Assembly (NCBI RefSeq): GCF_019802345.1
Contig: NZ_JAINDZ010000013.1
Location: 59,705 to 123,704 of the forward strand
DNA from: Methylosinus sp. Sm6
GTDB taxonomy: Bacteria > Pseudomonadota > Alphaproteobacteria > Rhizobiales > Beijerinckiaceae
Direction: 5' to 3'
DNA length: 64,000 bases
Part shown: piece by piece, positions 42,246 through 50,808 of the stretch
Numbering within the stretch: position 1 is the stretch's first letter
Layout: the number at the start of each line of letters is the position of its first letter
Translations under genes and position numbers: made by a program
The notes under the pieces: model-generated
The model's input: the letters and a program-made list of their open reading frames with translations, nothing else
Database searches by the model: none
Told to the model about the DNA's origin: nothing

Positions 42246-42857
42246 TTGCGCCCGGGCTCGCGAATTCCGCTCGTCATAGTCGTCGCCGCGGTGTTTGCGA
42301 CGCCCGCGCATGCGCATGCGGAATTCGCGGCGCTCGGCGGATTCTGGTCGGGAGTCGTTCATTTCCTGACCGGCTTCGAGCGCCCGTCGCTCGTCGTCGC
42401 GCTCGCGATCTGGGCGGGCGCTCAGACGCAGCGCGCCGATGCGGCCCTCGTCGCCGTCGTCGCTCTCGGCGCCTTCGCCTCTGCGCTGGCGATGGGACAG
42501 AGAGGCGAAGACGCTCATTCGGCTTTTGCGCCGGCGGTCGTCGCTCTCGCATTGGTCGGCGGCGCCGGGGCCGTCGGCGTTCGCGCCGACGCGCGCACCT
42601 TGCTGCTGGCCGCCGCCGGCTGCGGCGCGCTCGCGGGCGCCGTCGGCGTCGCGGAAGAAACCATATCCGATCGCGCGCTCGCTGCGATCGGCGTGTCGCT
42701 CGCGGCCGCGGCGGCGGCGGCCTATGGGTTGGTCGCCGCCTCCTTCGTCGCGCCCTGGCGCCATGCGCGTGTCGGCCTCAGGCTGTGCGCCGCAGCCGGC
42801 GCAATCGCCGCCGCCTTCTGCGCTCTCGGGCATTCGTCGATTTGCGCAAGCGGCTGA
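42246..42857 (+). CDS. HupE/UreJ-like small membrane protein, degenerate metal motif
   Basis: About 203 residues with a signal-like N-terminus (IPLVIVVAAVFATPAHAHAE) and five or six helices. The start EFAALGGFWSGVVHFLTGFE resembles the HupE/UreJ pattern GF..G..HPLtG.DHll, but the conserved Asp-His is Glu-Arg here. No ATG is available near the front; a TTG at 42246, five bases after the GMC stop, is the best start I can give. The stop overlaps the next start in TGATG. HupE/UreJ proteins are nickel or related metal permeases; loss of the motif suggests a changed role. Family assignment is moderate. Confidence 0.6.
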   Translation: MRPGSRIPLVIVVAAVFATPAHAHAEFAALGGFWSGVVHFLTGFERPSLVVALAIWAGAQTQRADAALVAVVALGAFASALAMGQRGEDAHSAFAPAVVALALVGGAGAVGVRADARTLLLAAAGCGALAGAVGVAEETISDRALAAIGVSLAAAAAAAYGLVAASFVAPWRHARVGLRLCAAAGAIAAAFCALGHSSICASG

Positions 42858-43966
42858 TGCTTCGCCTTCTCGTGAGGCTGCTCGCCCTCGCGCCGGCGCT
42901 GCTCGCGCATGATGCGCGCGCGCATCTCTCCTCCGACAGCTATCTCCATATCGACGTCGATGCGCGGGGCCTGCGCGGGCAATGGGACATCGCCCTGCGC
43001 GATCTCGACGCCGCCGTCGGACTCGACGCGCCGGAAGACGGCGTCGTGACCTGGGGACGGCTGAAAGCGCGGCGCGACGCGATCGAAGCCTATGCCTATG
43101 CGCGGCTCGCAATCGACGGCTGCGCGCTGCAGCCGCTGGACCTGCTCGTCGATTACCACGCCGGCGCCGCCTATGCCGTCTTGCGCTTTTCCGCCGAGTG
43201 CGGCGCGACGCGCTCGCGGCGCCTTCACTATCGTCTTCTCTTCGACATCGATCCCACGCATCGCGGCCTCCTCACCATCACGACGCCCGCGAGCGAGCGA
43301 TCGGAAATTCTCTCGCCGGACGGCGCCGACAGCGCGCTCGATGATTTGAGCTCCGATCAGTCCGGCTCCGTTCTCGGCTTCGTTCGCTTCGGCGTCGGGC
43401 ATATCCTGCTCGGTCATGATCATCTGCTGTTCGTCGCCGTTCTCATGATCTTCGCCGCCTTTCGGCGTGGCGAGGACGGCCGCTGGAAGCCGCTCGACGG
43501 CTTCGGCGAGTCCGCGCTGCAGACAGTGACGATTCTGACCGCCTTCACGGCGGCGCACGCGGTCACGCTCTCCCTCTCGGCGTTTCGCCTCGTCGACGCG
43601 CCCGCACGCCTCGTCGAGCCGGCGGTGGCGGCGACCATCATGGCGGCGGCGATCGATAATCTCCGCCCTATTCTGCCGCGTGCGCGCTGGATCGTAGCCT
43701 TCGGCTTCGGCCTCGTGCATGGGCTCGCCTTCGCGACGGCGCTCGGTCCCATGGGACTCTCCACTTCCGGGACGCTGCTGGCGCTCGCCGGCTTCAACGG
43801 CGGCGTCGAGCTGGGACAAATCGCGGCCGCGTCATTGCTTCTGCCGATCGTGTTCGCTGCGCGTCGCAATCTTCTTTATGTCCGCATGATCGCCCCGGCG
43901 CTCACATTCGTCGCATTCGTCGTCGCGCTCGCATGGTTCGTTGACCGTGTCGGAACGCTGCGATAA
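42857..43966 (+). CDS. HupE/UreJ family protein with N-terminal extracytoplasmic domain
   Basis: A 369-residue protein of the HupE_UreJ_2 type. An N-terminal signal (LVRLLALAPALLAHDARAHL) leads to a domain of about 160 residues outside the cytoplasm; then come about six helices starting with RFGVGHILLGHDHLLFVAVL, which holds the family His-x5-Asp-His motif. A second His-rich helix (VTILTAFTAAHAVTLSLSAF) and GFGLVHGLAFATALG follow, both typical. Transport of nickel or another metal is possible but not shown for this subfamily. Its ATG overlaps the stop of the preceding degenerate paralogue. Confidence 0.82.
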   Translation: MLRLLVRLLALAPALLAHDARAHLSSDSYLHIDVDARGLRGQWDIALRDLDAAVGLDAPEDGVVTWGRLKARRDAIEAYAYARLAIDGCALQPLDLLVDYHAGAAYAVLRFSAECGATRSRRLHYRLLFDIDPTHRGLLTITTPASERSEILSPDGADSALDDLSSDQSGSVLGFVRFGVGHILLGHDHLLFVAVLMIFAAFRRGEDGRWKPLDGFGESALQTVTILTAFTAAHAVTLSLSAFRLVDAPARLVEPAVAATIMAAAIDNLRPILPRARWIVAFGFGLVHGLAFATALGPMGLSTSGTLLALAGFNGGVELGQIAAASLLLPIVFAARRNLLYVRMIAPALTFVAFVVALAWFVDRVGTLR

Positions 43967-44155
43967 TCTTTAGACCACTGCGCACTTGCGATCGAACAGA
44001 AAAAACATTCGTGTCGGCGCCGGGACATCGCGCGCCGCTTTTTGAGCGGCGTCGTCGCCCCGGGCGGACGAGAGATTTCGAGACATGATCGGACCAAGCG
44101 GCGAAAAGCGATCGTGCACGGCGCGGCCATGGCGTGAGCCGAGAGGGACACCGAC

Positions 44156-46300
44156 ATGCATGAATTGTCGAAGCAGGAATTTCAGATCGGCCTCACAATG
44201 TCCGGCGCCATATCCGCCGGCGCTTATACGGCCGGCGTCGTCGATTTTCTGATCGAGGCGCTGGAGGCCTGGGAAAAAGCGCGCGAAGCGAACACGGACG
44301 GAACGGTCCCGAACCATCGCGTCGGCATAAAGGTCATGTCCGGCGCCTCCGCCGGCGCGATCACCGCGGCGATCGGCGCCATCGCGCTCGTCGACGAGGC
44401 GAAAGCCGGCTCCTTCACGCATGACGGCTTCGTCTATCGCTACACGCTCCCGAAGCTCTACGAAGCCTGGGTCGTCAAGCCCACGCTCGACGCGGGCGAC
44501 CCGAAGATTCAGGATTTCCTTTCTCTCGACGATATCGAGGCGCGTCCGCCCGAAACCGAGGACTTTTCGCGCACGAGCAGGACGCCCTATCCGGCGAAGA
44601 ACGATCCTTTGCCCGTGGTCTCGCTGCTGAATTCGCGCCTGCTCGACGATATCGCCGCGGGCGCGATCAGCGTCGGCGAGGTGCGAGGCCCGCGTCCCTA
44701 TGTGTCGGCGACGCTGCATGTCTATCTCACCCTGTCCAATCTTCGCGGCGTGCCTTGGAGCCTGCGCTTCGACGGCGGCGATTATCATATGATCTCGCAT
44801 GGCGACCGCGCGCATTTCGTGCTGCAGGGCGCGGGCGCCTGGGCGACGAGCAGCGACTTCGCCGACAATGACACATCGCGCGCCGAGCTCGATCTCGCGA
44901 CGATCCCCGATCCTGCGAATCGAAACGGATGGAAGGATTATGCCGTCTGCGCGCTCGGCTCCTCGGCGTTTCCCGTCGGGCTCGCGCCTCGCCTCATCGA
45001 CGCTCCGCTGCCGCAGGATTATGCCGGCCGCCGCTATCCGAACAGCGACATCGCCGGGCTGAACAATCTCGCGCCGCAATGGCCGCCGGCGGTGGTGAAG
45101 GAGACGCCGTTCTGGTTCACCTGCGCGGACGGCGGCATCATCGACAATGATCCGTTCGAATATGCGCGCTTCACGCTGAAGAAGAAGGCGACCGACCAGC
45201 GCATTCTCTTCGATCTCCACAAGGCCGATCGCGCGGTGGTGATGATCTCGCCTTTTCCGGAGCCGAAGCCGATCCGCAACGAAGGCGAGCCGGCGATGGA
45301 TATCGTCAGCCTGTTCAGATCGCTGATGCCTTCGCTGATCGATCAGGCGCGCTTCAAGCCGAGCGAGCTCGCCCTCGCCGTCGATCCCGATCACGGCAGC
45401 CGCTATCTCATCGGCCCGCGCCGCGTCGTCGACGGCAAGCCGCAACGCTATGGCATCGCCAGCGGGCTGCTCGGCGGCTTCGGCGGCTTCGTCGCCCGCG
45501 CCTTTCGCGATCACGATTATCAGCTCGGGCGGCGCAACTGCCAAAAATTTCTGATGACCGCATTCGCCGTTCCGGCCGATCACCCGATCGTGACGAGCTG
45601 GCCGCAGCAGCTGGACAAGACGCCGCTCGAGGCGCTGCCGGAAGCGAGCGACCGCGCCGACGCCATCTCCTATTGCCTCGTCCCGCTCTACGGCTCGGCG
45701 AAGGAAACCGTCGCGCTGCCGCCCTGGCCGCAGATCGCGCAAGCCGATCTCGACAGGCTGATGGAGCGCATCGGCGCCCGCTTCGATCGAATCGCGCCGC
45801 TGCTGGTGCAGCAGAATGTACGCGGCGTGCTCGGCCTTCTGCTCGGCTTCGTGCTGCTGCCCGGCGTCCGCAATCTGCCGGGACTCATCAAGGACAAGGC
45901 GCTGAGCTTCACGCGCCTCGCCATTCTCTCCGACCTCGTGCGCCGCGATCAGATCAGAGGCTGGGAGTTGCCGGGCGACATCGGCGTCGATCCGGACGAT
46001 GCGCGTCTCGTCATCGGCGAGCTGCTCGATCCAGCCTATGACGAACGCAATGTCGAAGGCATTCGCAAGGCCGCGGCGCCGATGAGCCAAATGCTCGACG
46101 CGGCGGCGATCGAGCGCGTTCTCGATCGCCTGAAGACGGCGCGCGGCAAGCCCTACCAGGTGTGGGAGGCTCCTTGGAGAGACAAGGACGGCGGCCGTCT
46201 CTACACGCTCGTGAGCCGCCGGCCGGATATCGTCAGCCGCGCGCTCATTCAGCTCGGGGTCGGCTTCTTCAAGCCCACCGTCGACGCGCCGGGAATCTGA
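44156..46300 (+). CDS. Patatin-like phospholipase family protein
   Basis: A 714-residue protein with a patatin catalytic dyad. The oxyanion region is FQIGLTMSGAISAGAYTAGV, the nucleophile elbow VMSGASAGAITAAIGA has Ser at about residue 65, and the Asp of CADGGIIDNDPFEYARF is at about residue 325. It is longer than simple patatins and has a C-terminal half of about 350 residues including one hydrophobic segment (GVLGLLLGFVLLPG), which may contact membrane. It would hydrolyse acyl esters of lipids. It follows the redox operon on the same strand after 189 bases and may be separate. Its 3' end overlaps murQ by 52 bases. Confidence 0.85.
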   Translation: MHELSKQEFQIGLTMSGAISAGAYTAGVVDFLIEALEAWEKAREANTDGTVPNHRVGIKVMSGASAGAITAAIGAIALVDEAKAGSFTHDGFVYRYTLPKLYEAWVVKPTLDAGDPKIQDFLSLDDIEARPPETEDFSRTSRTPYPAKNDPLPVVSLLNSRLLDDIAAGAISVGEVRGPRPYVSATLHVYLTLSNLRGVPWSLRFDGGDYHMISHGDRAHFVLQGAGAWATSSDFADNDTSRAELDLATIPDPANRNGWKDYAVCALGSSAFPVGLAPRLIDAPLPQDYAGRRYPNSDIAGLNNLAPQWPPAVVKETPFWFTCADGGIIDNDPFEYARFTLKKKATDQRILFDLHKADRAVVMISPFPEPKPIRNEGEPAMDIVSLFRSLMPSLIDQARFKPSELALAVDPDHGSRYLIGPRRVVDGKPQRYGIASGLLGGFGGFVARAFRDHDYQLGRRNCQKFLMTAFAVPADHPIVTSWPQQLDKTPLEALPEASDRADAISYCLVPLYGSAKETVALPPWPQIAQADLDRLMERIGARFDRIAPLLVQQNVRGVLGLLLGFVLLPGVRNLPGLIKDKALSFTRLAILSDLVRRDQIRGWELPGDIGVDPDDARLVIGELLDPAYDERNVEGIRKAAAPMSQMLDAAAIERVLDRLKTARGKPYQVWEAPWRDKDGGRLYTLVSRRPDIVSRALIQLGVGFFKPTVDAPGI

Positions 46301-47202
46301 ACAGCAGCGGCGCCCCGCCGCGCCTCGAGCGTCTCGAAGGCGCGACGCAAATGTCCATTGGCGGCGGCGAGCGCCGCCTCCGCCTCGGCGCGACCCCAGC
46401 CCTGCAGCAGAAGAAAGGCGAGCTTCACGCTGCCGCCGGCGTGGCGCAGAGCGTCGTCGATGTCCTCGGCGCCGCGGCCGGTCAGGCGCGCGAGAATCTT
46501 CTCGCTGCGGCGAATGAGCTTCTTGTTCGACGCCTGCACATCGACCATCAGGCCCTCATAGACGCGGCCGAGCAGTATCATCACCAAAGAGGAGAGCAGC
46601 AGCAGCGCGATGCGCTGCGCGGTTCCCGCCTTCATGCGCGTCGAGCCGGCGATCGCCTCGGGCCCGGTGTCGAGGAAGATCGCATGATCGGCTTCGGCGA
46701 GCAGAGGCGTGTCGCGATTATTGGCGACGCCGATGGTGAGCGCGCCCGCGCGCCTCGCCTCACGCAGACAGGCGAGAGTGAAGGGCGTCGTGCCGCTCGC
46801 GGCGAGCGCGATCAGCACATCGGGACGCCGCACCTCATGGCGGCGCATCAGCTCGGTCGCGCGCGCGCTCTCGTCCTCGGCGCCTTCCACCGCCTTCAGC
46901 AGCGCGTCCTCGCCGCCGGCGATGAGCAGCAATAAGCGCTCCGGCGGCCAGCCGAACGTCGGCGTCAGCTCGGCGCCGTCCTGCACGGCGAGCCGCCCCG
47001 AGGTTCCGGCGCCGACATAGACGAGGCGCCCGCCCTCGCCCAGTCGCCGCCCGATCGCGAGCGCCGCCTGTTCCAGAGACGAGCGCGCCGCCCGCACCGC
47101 GGCGACCGCGGCGAACTGCCCCTCGATCATCGCATCGAGGATGTCTCCCGGCTCCCATGCGTCGATGCGCGTGTAGCGTGGGCTCGGACGTTCCGTTTCC
47201 AT
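46249..47202 (-). CDS. murQ: N-acetylmuramic acid 6-phosphate etherase
   Basis: A 317-residue SIS-domain lyase that splits MurNAc-6-phosphate into GlcNAc-6-phosphate and D-lactate. Motifs: LVYVGAGTSGRLAVQDGAEL with the Glu, LIALAASGTTPFTLACLREA, and EAIAGSTRMKAGTAQRIALL, followed by the helical C-terminal domain. The start follows GAGGAG. It is divergent from the glucosamine-6-phosphate deaminase gene, with nagA and nagZ beyond, forming a peptidoglycan-recycling cluster. Confidence 0.95.
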   Translation of the reverse strand: METERPSPRYTRIDAWEPGDILDAMIEGQFAAVAAVRAARSSLEQAALAIGRRLGEGGRLVYVGAGTSGRLAVQDGAELTPTFGWPPERLLLLIAGGEDALLKAVEGAEDESARATELMRRHEVRRPDVLIALAASGTTPFTLACLREARRAGALTIGVANNRDTPLLAEADHAIFLDTGPEAIAGSTRMKAGTAQRIALLLLSSLVMILLGRVYEGLMVDVQASNKKLIRRSEKILARLTGRGAEDIDDALRHAGGSVKLAFLLLQGWGRAEAEAALAAANGHLRRAFETLEARRGAAAVQIPGASTVGLKKPTPS

Positions 47203-47215
47203 GGCGCTTCTCCTC

Positions 47216-47305
47216 GAGCGCTATCCGATCCGATTGGATCGAATAGCGCTCCAGCATTCTTTCGTTCGAGCGAATTCTGATCGATCGAACGACTCCGTTC
47301 GATCG
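47216..47305. promoter_or_regulatory. Inverted repeats in the murQ / deaminase divergent region
   Basis: The 245-base divergent gap 47203-47447 holds an inverted repeat 47216-47251 (16-base arms, one mismatch, four-base loop) and a perfect nine-base one at 47282-47305 (CGATCGAAC / GTTCGATCG). They are well placed to be operators for a regulator of the amino-sugar genes, but no regulator gene is adjacent. The first also overlaps the murQ ribosome-site region. Confidence 0.55.
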
Positions 47306-47447
47306 GAAAGCGGTCTTGCGACAAAGTTTTGGTCTGTGGCCGCGATTCGCAAGCGCGAGCCGAGGCTTTTGCGATTTGCATCTCGCGCGCCGTGCGCCAT
47401 TGTGAGATAAGAAAGCGGCCGGGGGGCGCGCATGAGCAGAGCCGCCG

Positions 47448-48479
47448 ATGACCACGCCAGACAATCAGATGGCCGCCGAAGCGCGCGAGGCGCCGAAAGC
47501 CGTGGCGCGACAGGAGCGTGCGCTCGCCGAGCCGCTCGCCCGTCTCGTCGCGCGTCTGCGCGAAAGAACGCCTCGGCTCGTGGTCACTTGCGCGCGCGGC
47601 AGCTCCGCCCATGCCGCGACCTTCGGCAAGCATATGATCGAACGTCATATCGGCCTGCCCGTCGCGGCCGCTGCGCCCAACATCGCCAGCGTCTATCATC
47701 GCGGCCTCGCCCTCGACGGGCAATTGTTCCTGGCGATCTCGCAATCGGGCGGCAGCAATGATCTCATCGAGCTCGCCGCCAGCGCGCGCGCGAGCGGGGC
47801 TGTGACCGCCTGCCTCGTCAATGAGACGCGCAGCGAGCTCGCCGCGCAATGCGAATTCGTGCTGCCGATGGAGGCCGGGCCCGAGATCGCCGTGCCGGCG
47901 ACGAAGACGTTCATCGCATCGCTCGCGGCGCTGGCGCGGCTGGTCGCGCTGTGGTCGGCGGACGAAGCCGCGACGGCGGCGCTGACGCGCTTGCCGGAGC
48001 GCCTGGCGGCGGCGGCGCAGCTCGATTGGAGCGCCCTCGTCGGCGCCTTCTCGCGCGCCGACAGCCTCGTGACGATCGGCCGCGGACCGACGCTCGCCAT
48101 TGCGCGCGAGGCGGCGCTGAAGCTGAAGGAAACGTCCAATTTACACGCCGAAGCCTTCAGCTCGGCGGAGTTCCTGCACGGGCCCGTGTCGCTGGTGTCG
48201 TCGCTCTATCCAGTGCTGATGTTCACGCCGCAGGACGAGGCCGCCCCCGGCATGCGCGCGCTCGCCGCCGATCTTCGCCACAAGGGCGCCGCGCTGTTTG
48301 CGACCGACCGGGAGAGCGACGCCACGGCGCATCTGCCGACACTCGCGCCCGACCATCCGGAGATCGACGCGATCTGCCTGATCCAGAGCTTTTACGGCGT
48401 CGTCGCGCGGCTCGCGGCGGCGCGCGGCGCCGATGTCGATCGGCCGCGCCATTTGCAGAAGGTGACGCGCACACGATGA
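47448..48479 (+). CDS. SIS-domain glucosamine-6-phosphate deaminase (NagB-II type)
   Basis: A 343-residue protein with two SIS domains, homologous to the isomerase half of GlmS but without its glutaminase domain. It reads LVVTCARGSSAHAATFGKHM, LFLAISQSGGSNDLIELA and REAALKLKETSNLHAEAFSS, with Glu and His residues of the GlmS-type active site. Enzymes of this form next to nagA act as an alternative glucosamine-6-phosphate deaminase, giving fructose-6-phosphate and ammonia. It overlaps nagA by four bases (ATGA), which supports this over a GlmS or AgaS role. Confidence 0.85.
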   Translation: MTTPDNQMAAEAREAPKAVARQERALAEPLARLVARLRERTPRLVVTCARGSSAHAATFGKHMIERHIGLPVAAAAPNIASVYHRGLALDGQLFLAISQSGGSNDLIELAASARASGAVTACLVNETRSELAAQCEFVLPMEAGPEIAVPATKTFIASLAALARLVALWSADEAATAALTRLPERLAAAAQLDWSALVGAFSRADSLVTIGRGPTLAIAREAALKLKETSNLHAEAFSSAEFLHGPVSLVSSLYPVLMFTPQDEAAPGMRALAADLRHKGAALFATDRESDATAHLPTLAPDHPEIDAICLIQSFYGVVARLAAARGADVDRPRHLQKVTRTR

Positions 48480-49612
48480 GACGAAGCTTTGCGATCGCGG
48501 CGGATGTCGTCTTCGACGGAGAGACGGTTCGTCCTGGCTGCGCGGTGACGATCGAAGCGGGAATGATCGTTGCGCTCGCGCCGCGCGAAAAAGTCTCGGG
48601 AGTCGAAATCGTCGAGCTGCCCTCCGGCGCCTGGCTCGCGCCGGGCTTCATCGACATTCAAGTCAATGGCGGCGGCGATGTTCTGTTCAATGACGAGCCG
48701 ACGTGCGAAGGCGTGGCGACGATCCTGCGCGCGCATCGCCAATTCGGCACGACATCGCTGCTGCCGACGCTCATCACCGACACCGACCAGAAAATGCGCG
48801 CCGCCGCGCGCGCGGTCGCCGAGAGCATGGGCCGCGAGCCGGGCGTGCTCGGCATTCATTTCGAAGGGCCCTTCCTCTCGCCGCAGCGGCTCGGCGTGCA
48901 TCGCGGCGATCTCGTGCGGCGGCCGCAGCCGCATGATCTGTCGCTGGCGGCGCCGCCGCCCGGCGGAATCTCTCTCGTCACGCTCGCGCCCGAAGAGGCG
49001 CCGGAAGGCTTCATCGCGTCGCTCATTCGCACCGGCTGCAAGGTCGCGCTCGGCCACTCCATGGCGACCTATGAGCAGACGCGCGCGGCGATGCGCGAAG
49101 GGCTCACCGGCTTCACCCATTTGTTCAACGCCATGCGCCCGCTCGGCAGCCGCGAGGGCGGGCCGATCGCCGCCGCCCTCGAATCGGCGGATGCATGCTA
49201 CGGCTTGATCGTCGACGGCGAGCATGTGCATCCAGCCATGCTGCGGCTCGCTTTGCGCGCCGGCCTCGGCCATCCGATGCTCGTCACCGACGCCATGCCG
49301 CCGGTCGGCGGAAGCGCGAGAACATTCGATCTGCAAGGCCGTCGCATTCTCGCGCGCGATGGACGCTGCGTGACGGAAGACGGGACTTTGGCGGGCGCCG
49401 CGCTCGACATGGCGAGCGCCGTGCGCAATTGCGTCGCGCTGCTGGGCCTGCCGCTGGAGCGCGCGCTCGCCCTCGCGTCGCGCGAGCCGGCGCATTTTCT
49501 GGGGATCGGCGACCGGCTCGGACGCATCGCGCCCGGCTTTCGGGCCGATCTCGTCGCATTCCGGCCGGAGACGGTCGACGTCGTCGAGACGTGGGTGGCG
49601 GGCGAGCGGTGA
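48476..49612 (+). CDS. nagA: N-acetylglucosamine-6-phosphate deacetylase
   Basis: A 378-residue amidohydrolase. It shows APGFIDIQVNGGGDVLFND, the metal-ligand Glu in IHFEGPFLSPQRLGVHRGD, GHSMATYEQTRAAMREG with a ligand His, GFTHLFNAMRPLGSREGG and the catalytic Asp in MLVTDAMPPVGGSARTF. It converts GlcNAc-6-phosphate to glucosamine-6-phosphate. Translationally coupled to the deaminase gene through ATGA. Confidence 0.96.
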   Translation: MRRSFAIAADVVFDGETVRPGCAVTIEAGMIVALAPREKVSGVEIVELPSGAWLAPGFIDIQVNGGGDVLFNDEPTCEGVATILRAHRQFGTTSLLPTLITDTDQKMRAAARAVAESMGREPGVLGIHFEGPFLSPQRLGVHRGDLVRRPQPHDLSLAAPPPGGISLVTLAPEEAPEGFIASLIRTGCKVALGHSMATYEQTRAAMREGLTGFTHLFNAMRPLGSREGGPIAAALESADACYGLIVDGEHVHPAMLRLALRAGLGHPMLVTDAMPPVGGSARTFDLQGRRILARDGRCVTEDGTLAGAALDMASAVRNCVALLGLPLERALALASREPAHFLGIGDRLGRIAPGFRADLVAFRPETVDVVETWVAGER

Positions 49613-49640
49613 CTCGCGCAACGATCAGCCGAAAACCATA

Positions 49641-50633
49641 TTACGGCTTCAACCCGCGAATGCGATCGATCGACTCTTCGGCGTGAATGCGCATGAGCGC
49701 GTCCGTCTCGCAGGCCTCGCATAATTCATGCGCATAGCCGGCCGCCTGCGCCTGCTCGTCCAGCATATTATTGCCGATGAGCAAAAAATCCGCGCCGGCG
49801 CGCAGCGCGCGGCTGCAGGCTTCGCCGGTCGACATCAGCTTCTGCACGCCCTGCATCTGCAGATCGTCGGTCAGGATCGTCGCCTGCGGAGCGACGGCGC
49901 GCAGCTTGCCGACGGCAACGGAAGAGAGGCATACGGGCGTGTCCTTCTCCCATTGGCTCACGACGCCGTGGCTGAACAGAACCATCGGAATGCGATCGAT
50001 CAGCCGTTCGAACACCGCGACCTGCGGCTCGGTCAGGCAGTCGGACAAATCCATCACATGATCATGCGGATTGACCCTGGCGCCGCCCGTGCCCGGAAAA
50101 TGCTTCAGGCAAAGCTTCAGCGCGACCGAGCGCGCGACCTCGGCGAGCGTCGCCGCGCACTCCTCGACGATCGCCGGATCGGCGGAGAAGCTGCGCTGCG
50201 CGGAGCCGATGTCGGGACTGTCGGGATTGATGTCGAGATCGACGACCGGCGCGAGATTCACATCGATCCCGAGCTCGCGCAACTCGCGATAGGCCGGCCG
50301 CAAGACGGCGAGACGCTCGGCCACGCTCATGCGGCCGAGCATGCGCGCGCTCGGCAGCGGCGCAAAGCCGCGCTCCTCCTTGAGTCGACGCACCTTGCCG
50401 CCTTCCTGATCGATGAAGATCAAAGGCCCGCCGGGCAGCGCATGCAGATCGGCGCAGAGCGCTCTCACCTGCGCCGGATCGAAAATATTACGCTCGTATT
50501 TCTTATCGATGCAGTCATAGTCGAACAGGATGACGCCGCCGAGGCCGAAGTCATGCGCGAAATCGCGCAGCCATGCGGGGATTTGCGGGCTACGAAAGCC
50601 CAGCAGGAAAAGCTCTCCGATCGGCAGCGTCAT
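49641..50633 (-). CDS. nagZ: Beta-N-acetylhexosaminidase (GH3, NagZ-type)
   Basis: A 330-residue cytoplasmic GH3 enzyme that removes GlcNAc from anhydromuropeptides. It has PLIFIDQEGGKVRRLKEERG, NLAPVVDLDINPDSPDIGSA, LKLCLKHFPGTGG with the KHFPG signature and a His-rich loop (PHDHV), and ILTDDLQMQGV with the nucleophile Asp. AGGGAG precedes the ATG. Convergent with nagA, 28 bases between stops. Confidence 0.93.
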   Translation of the reverse strand: MTLPIGELFLLGFRSPQIPAWLRDFAHDFGLGGVILFDYDCIDKKYERNIFDPAQVRALCADLHALPGGPLIFIDQEGGKVRRLKEERGFAPLPSARMLGRMSVAERLAVLRPAYRELRELGIDVNLAPVVDLDINPDSPDIGSAQRSFSADPAIVEECAATLAEVARSVALKLCLKHFPGTGGARVNPHDHVMDLSDCLTEPQVAVFERLIDRIPMVLFSHGVVSQWEKDTPVCLSSVAVGKLRAVAPQATILTDDLQMQGVQKLMSTGEACSRALRAGADFLLIGNNMLDEQAQAAGYAHELCEACETDALMRIHAEESIDRIRGLKP

Positions 50634-50808
50634 GACGGACAGCTCCCTTTATGCGAGCGAAGGCTCGTGGTCCGGCATAAAAGCGCGCCGACCTCGACAC
50701 GCAAATGGCGCGGCAGGGCGGGCGGTCAAATGCGGGGCGAGATAATTGCTGCGTTTTCGCCCGACCTCGACTATGAGTGTGGCCGCGCTCCAGAAACGAG
50801 GAAAGGCC

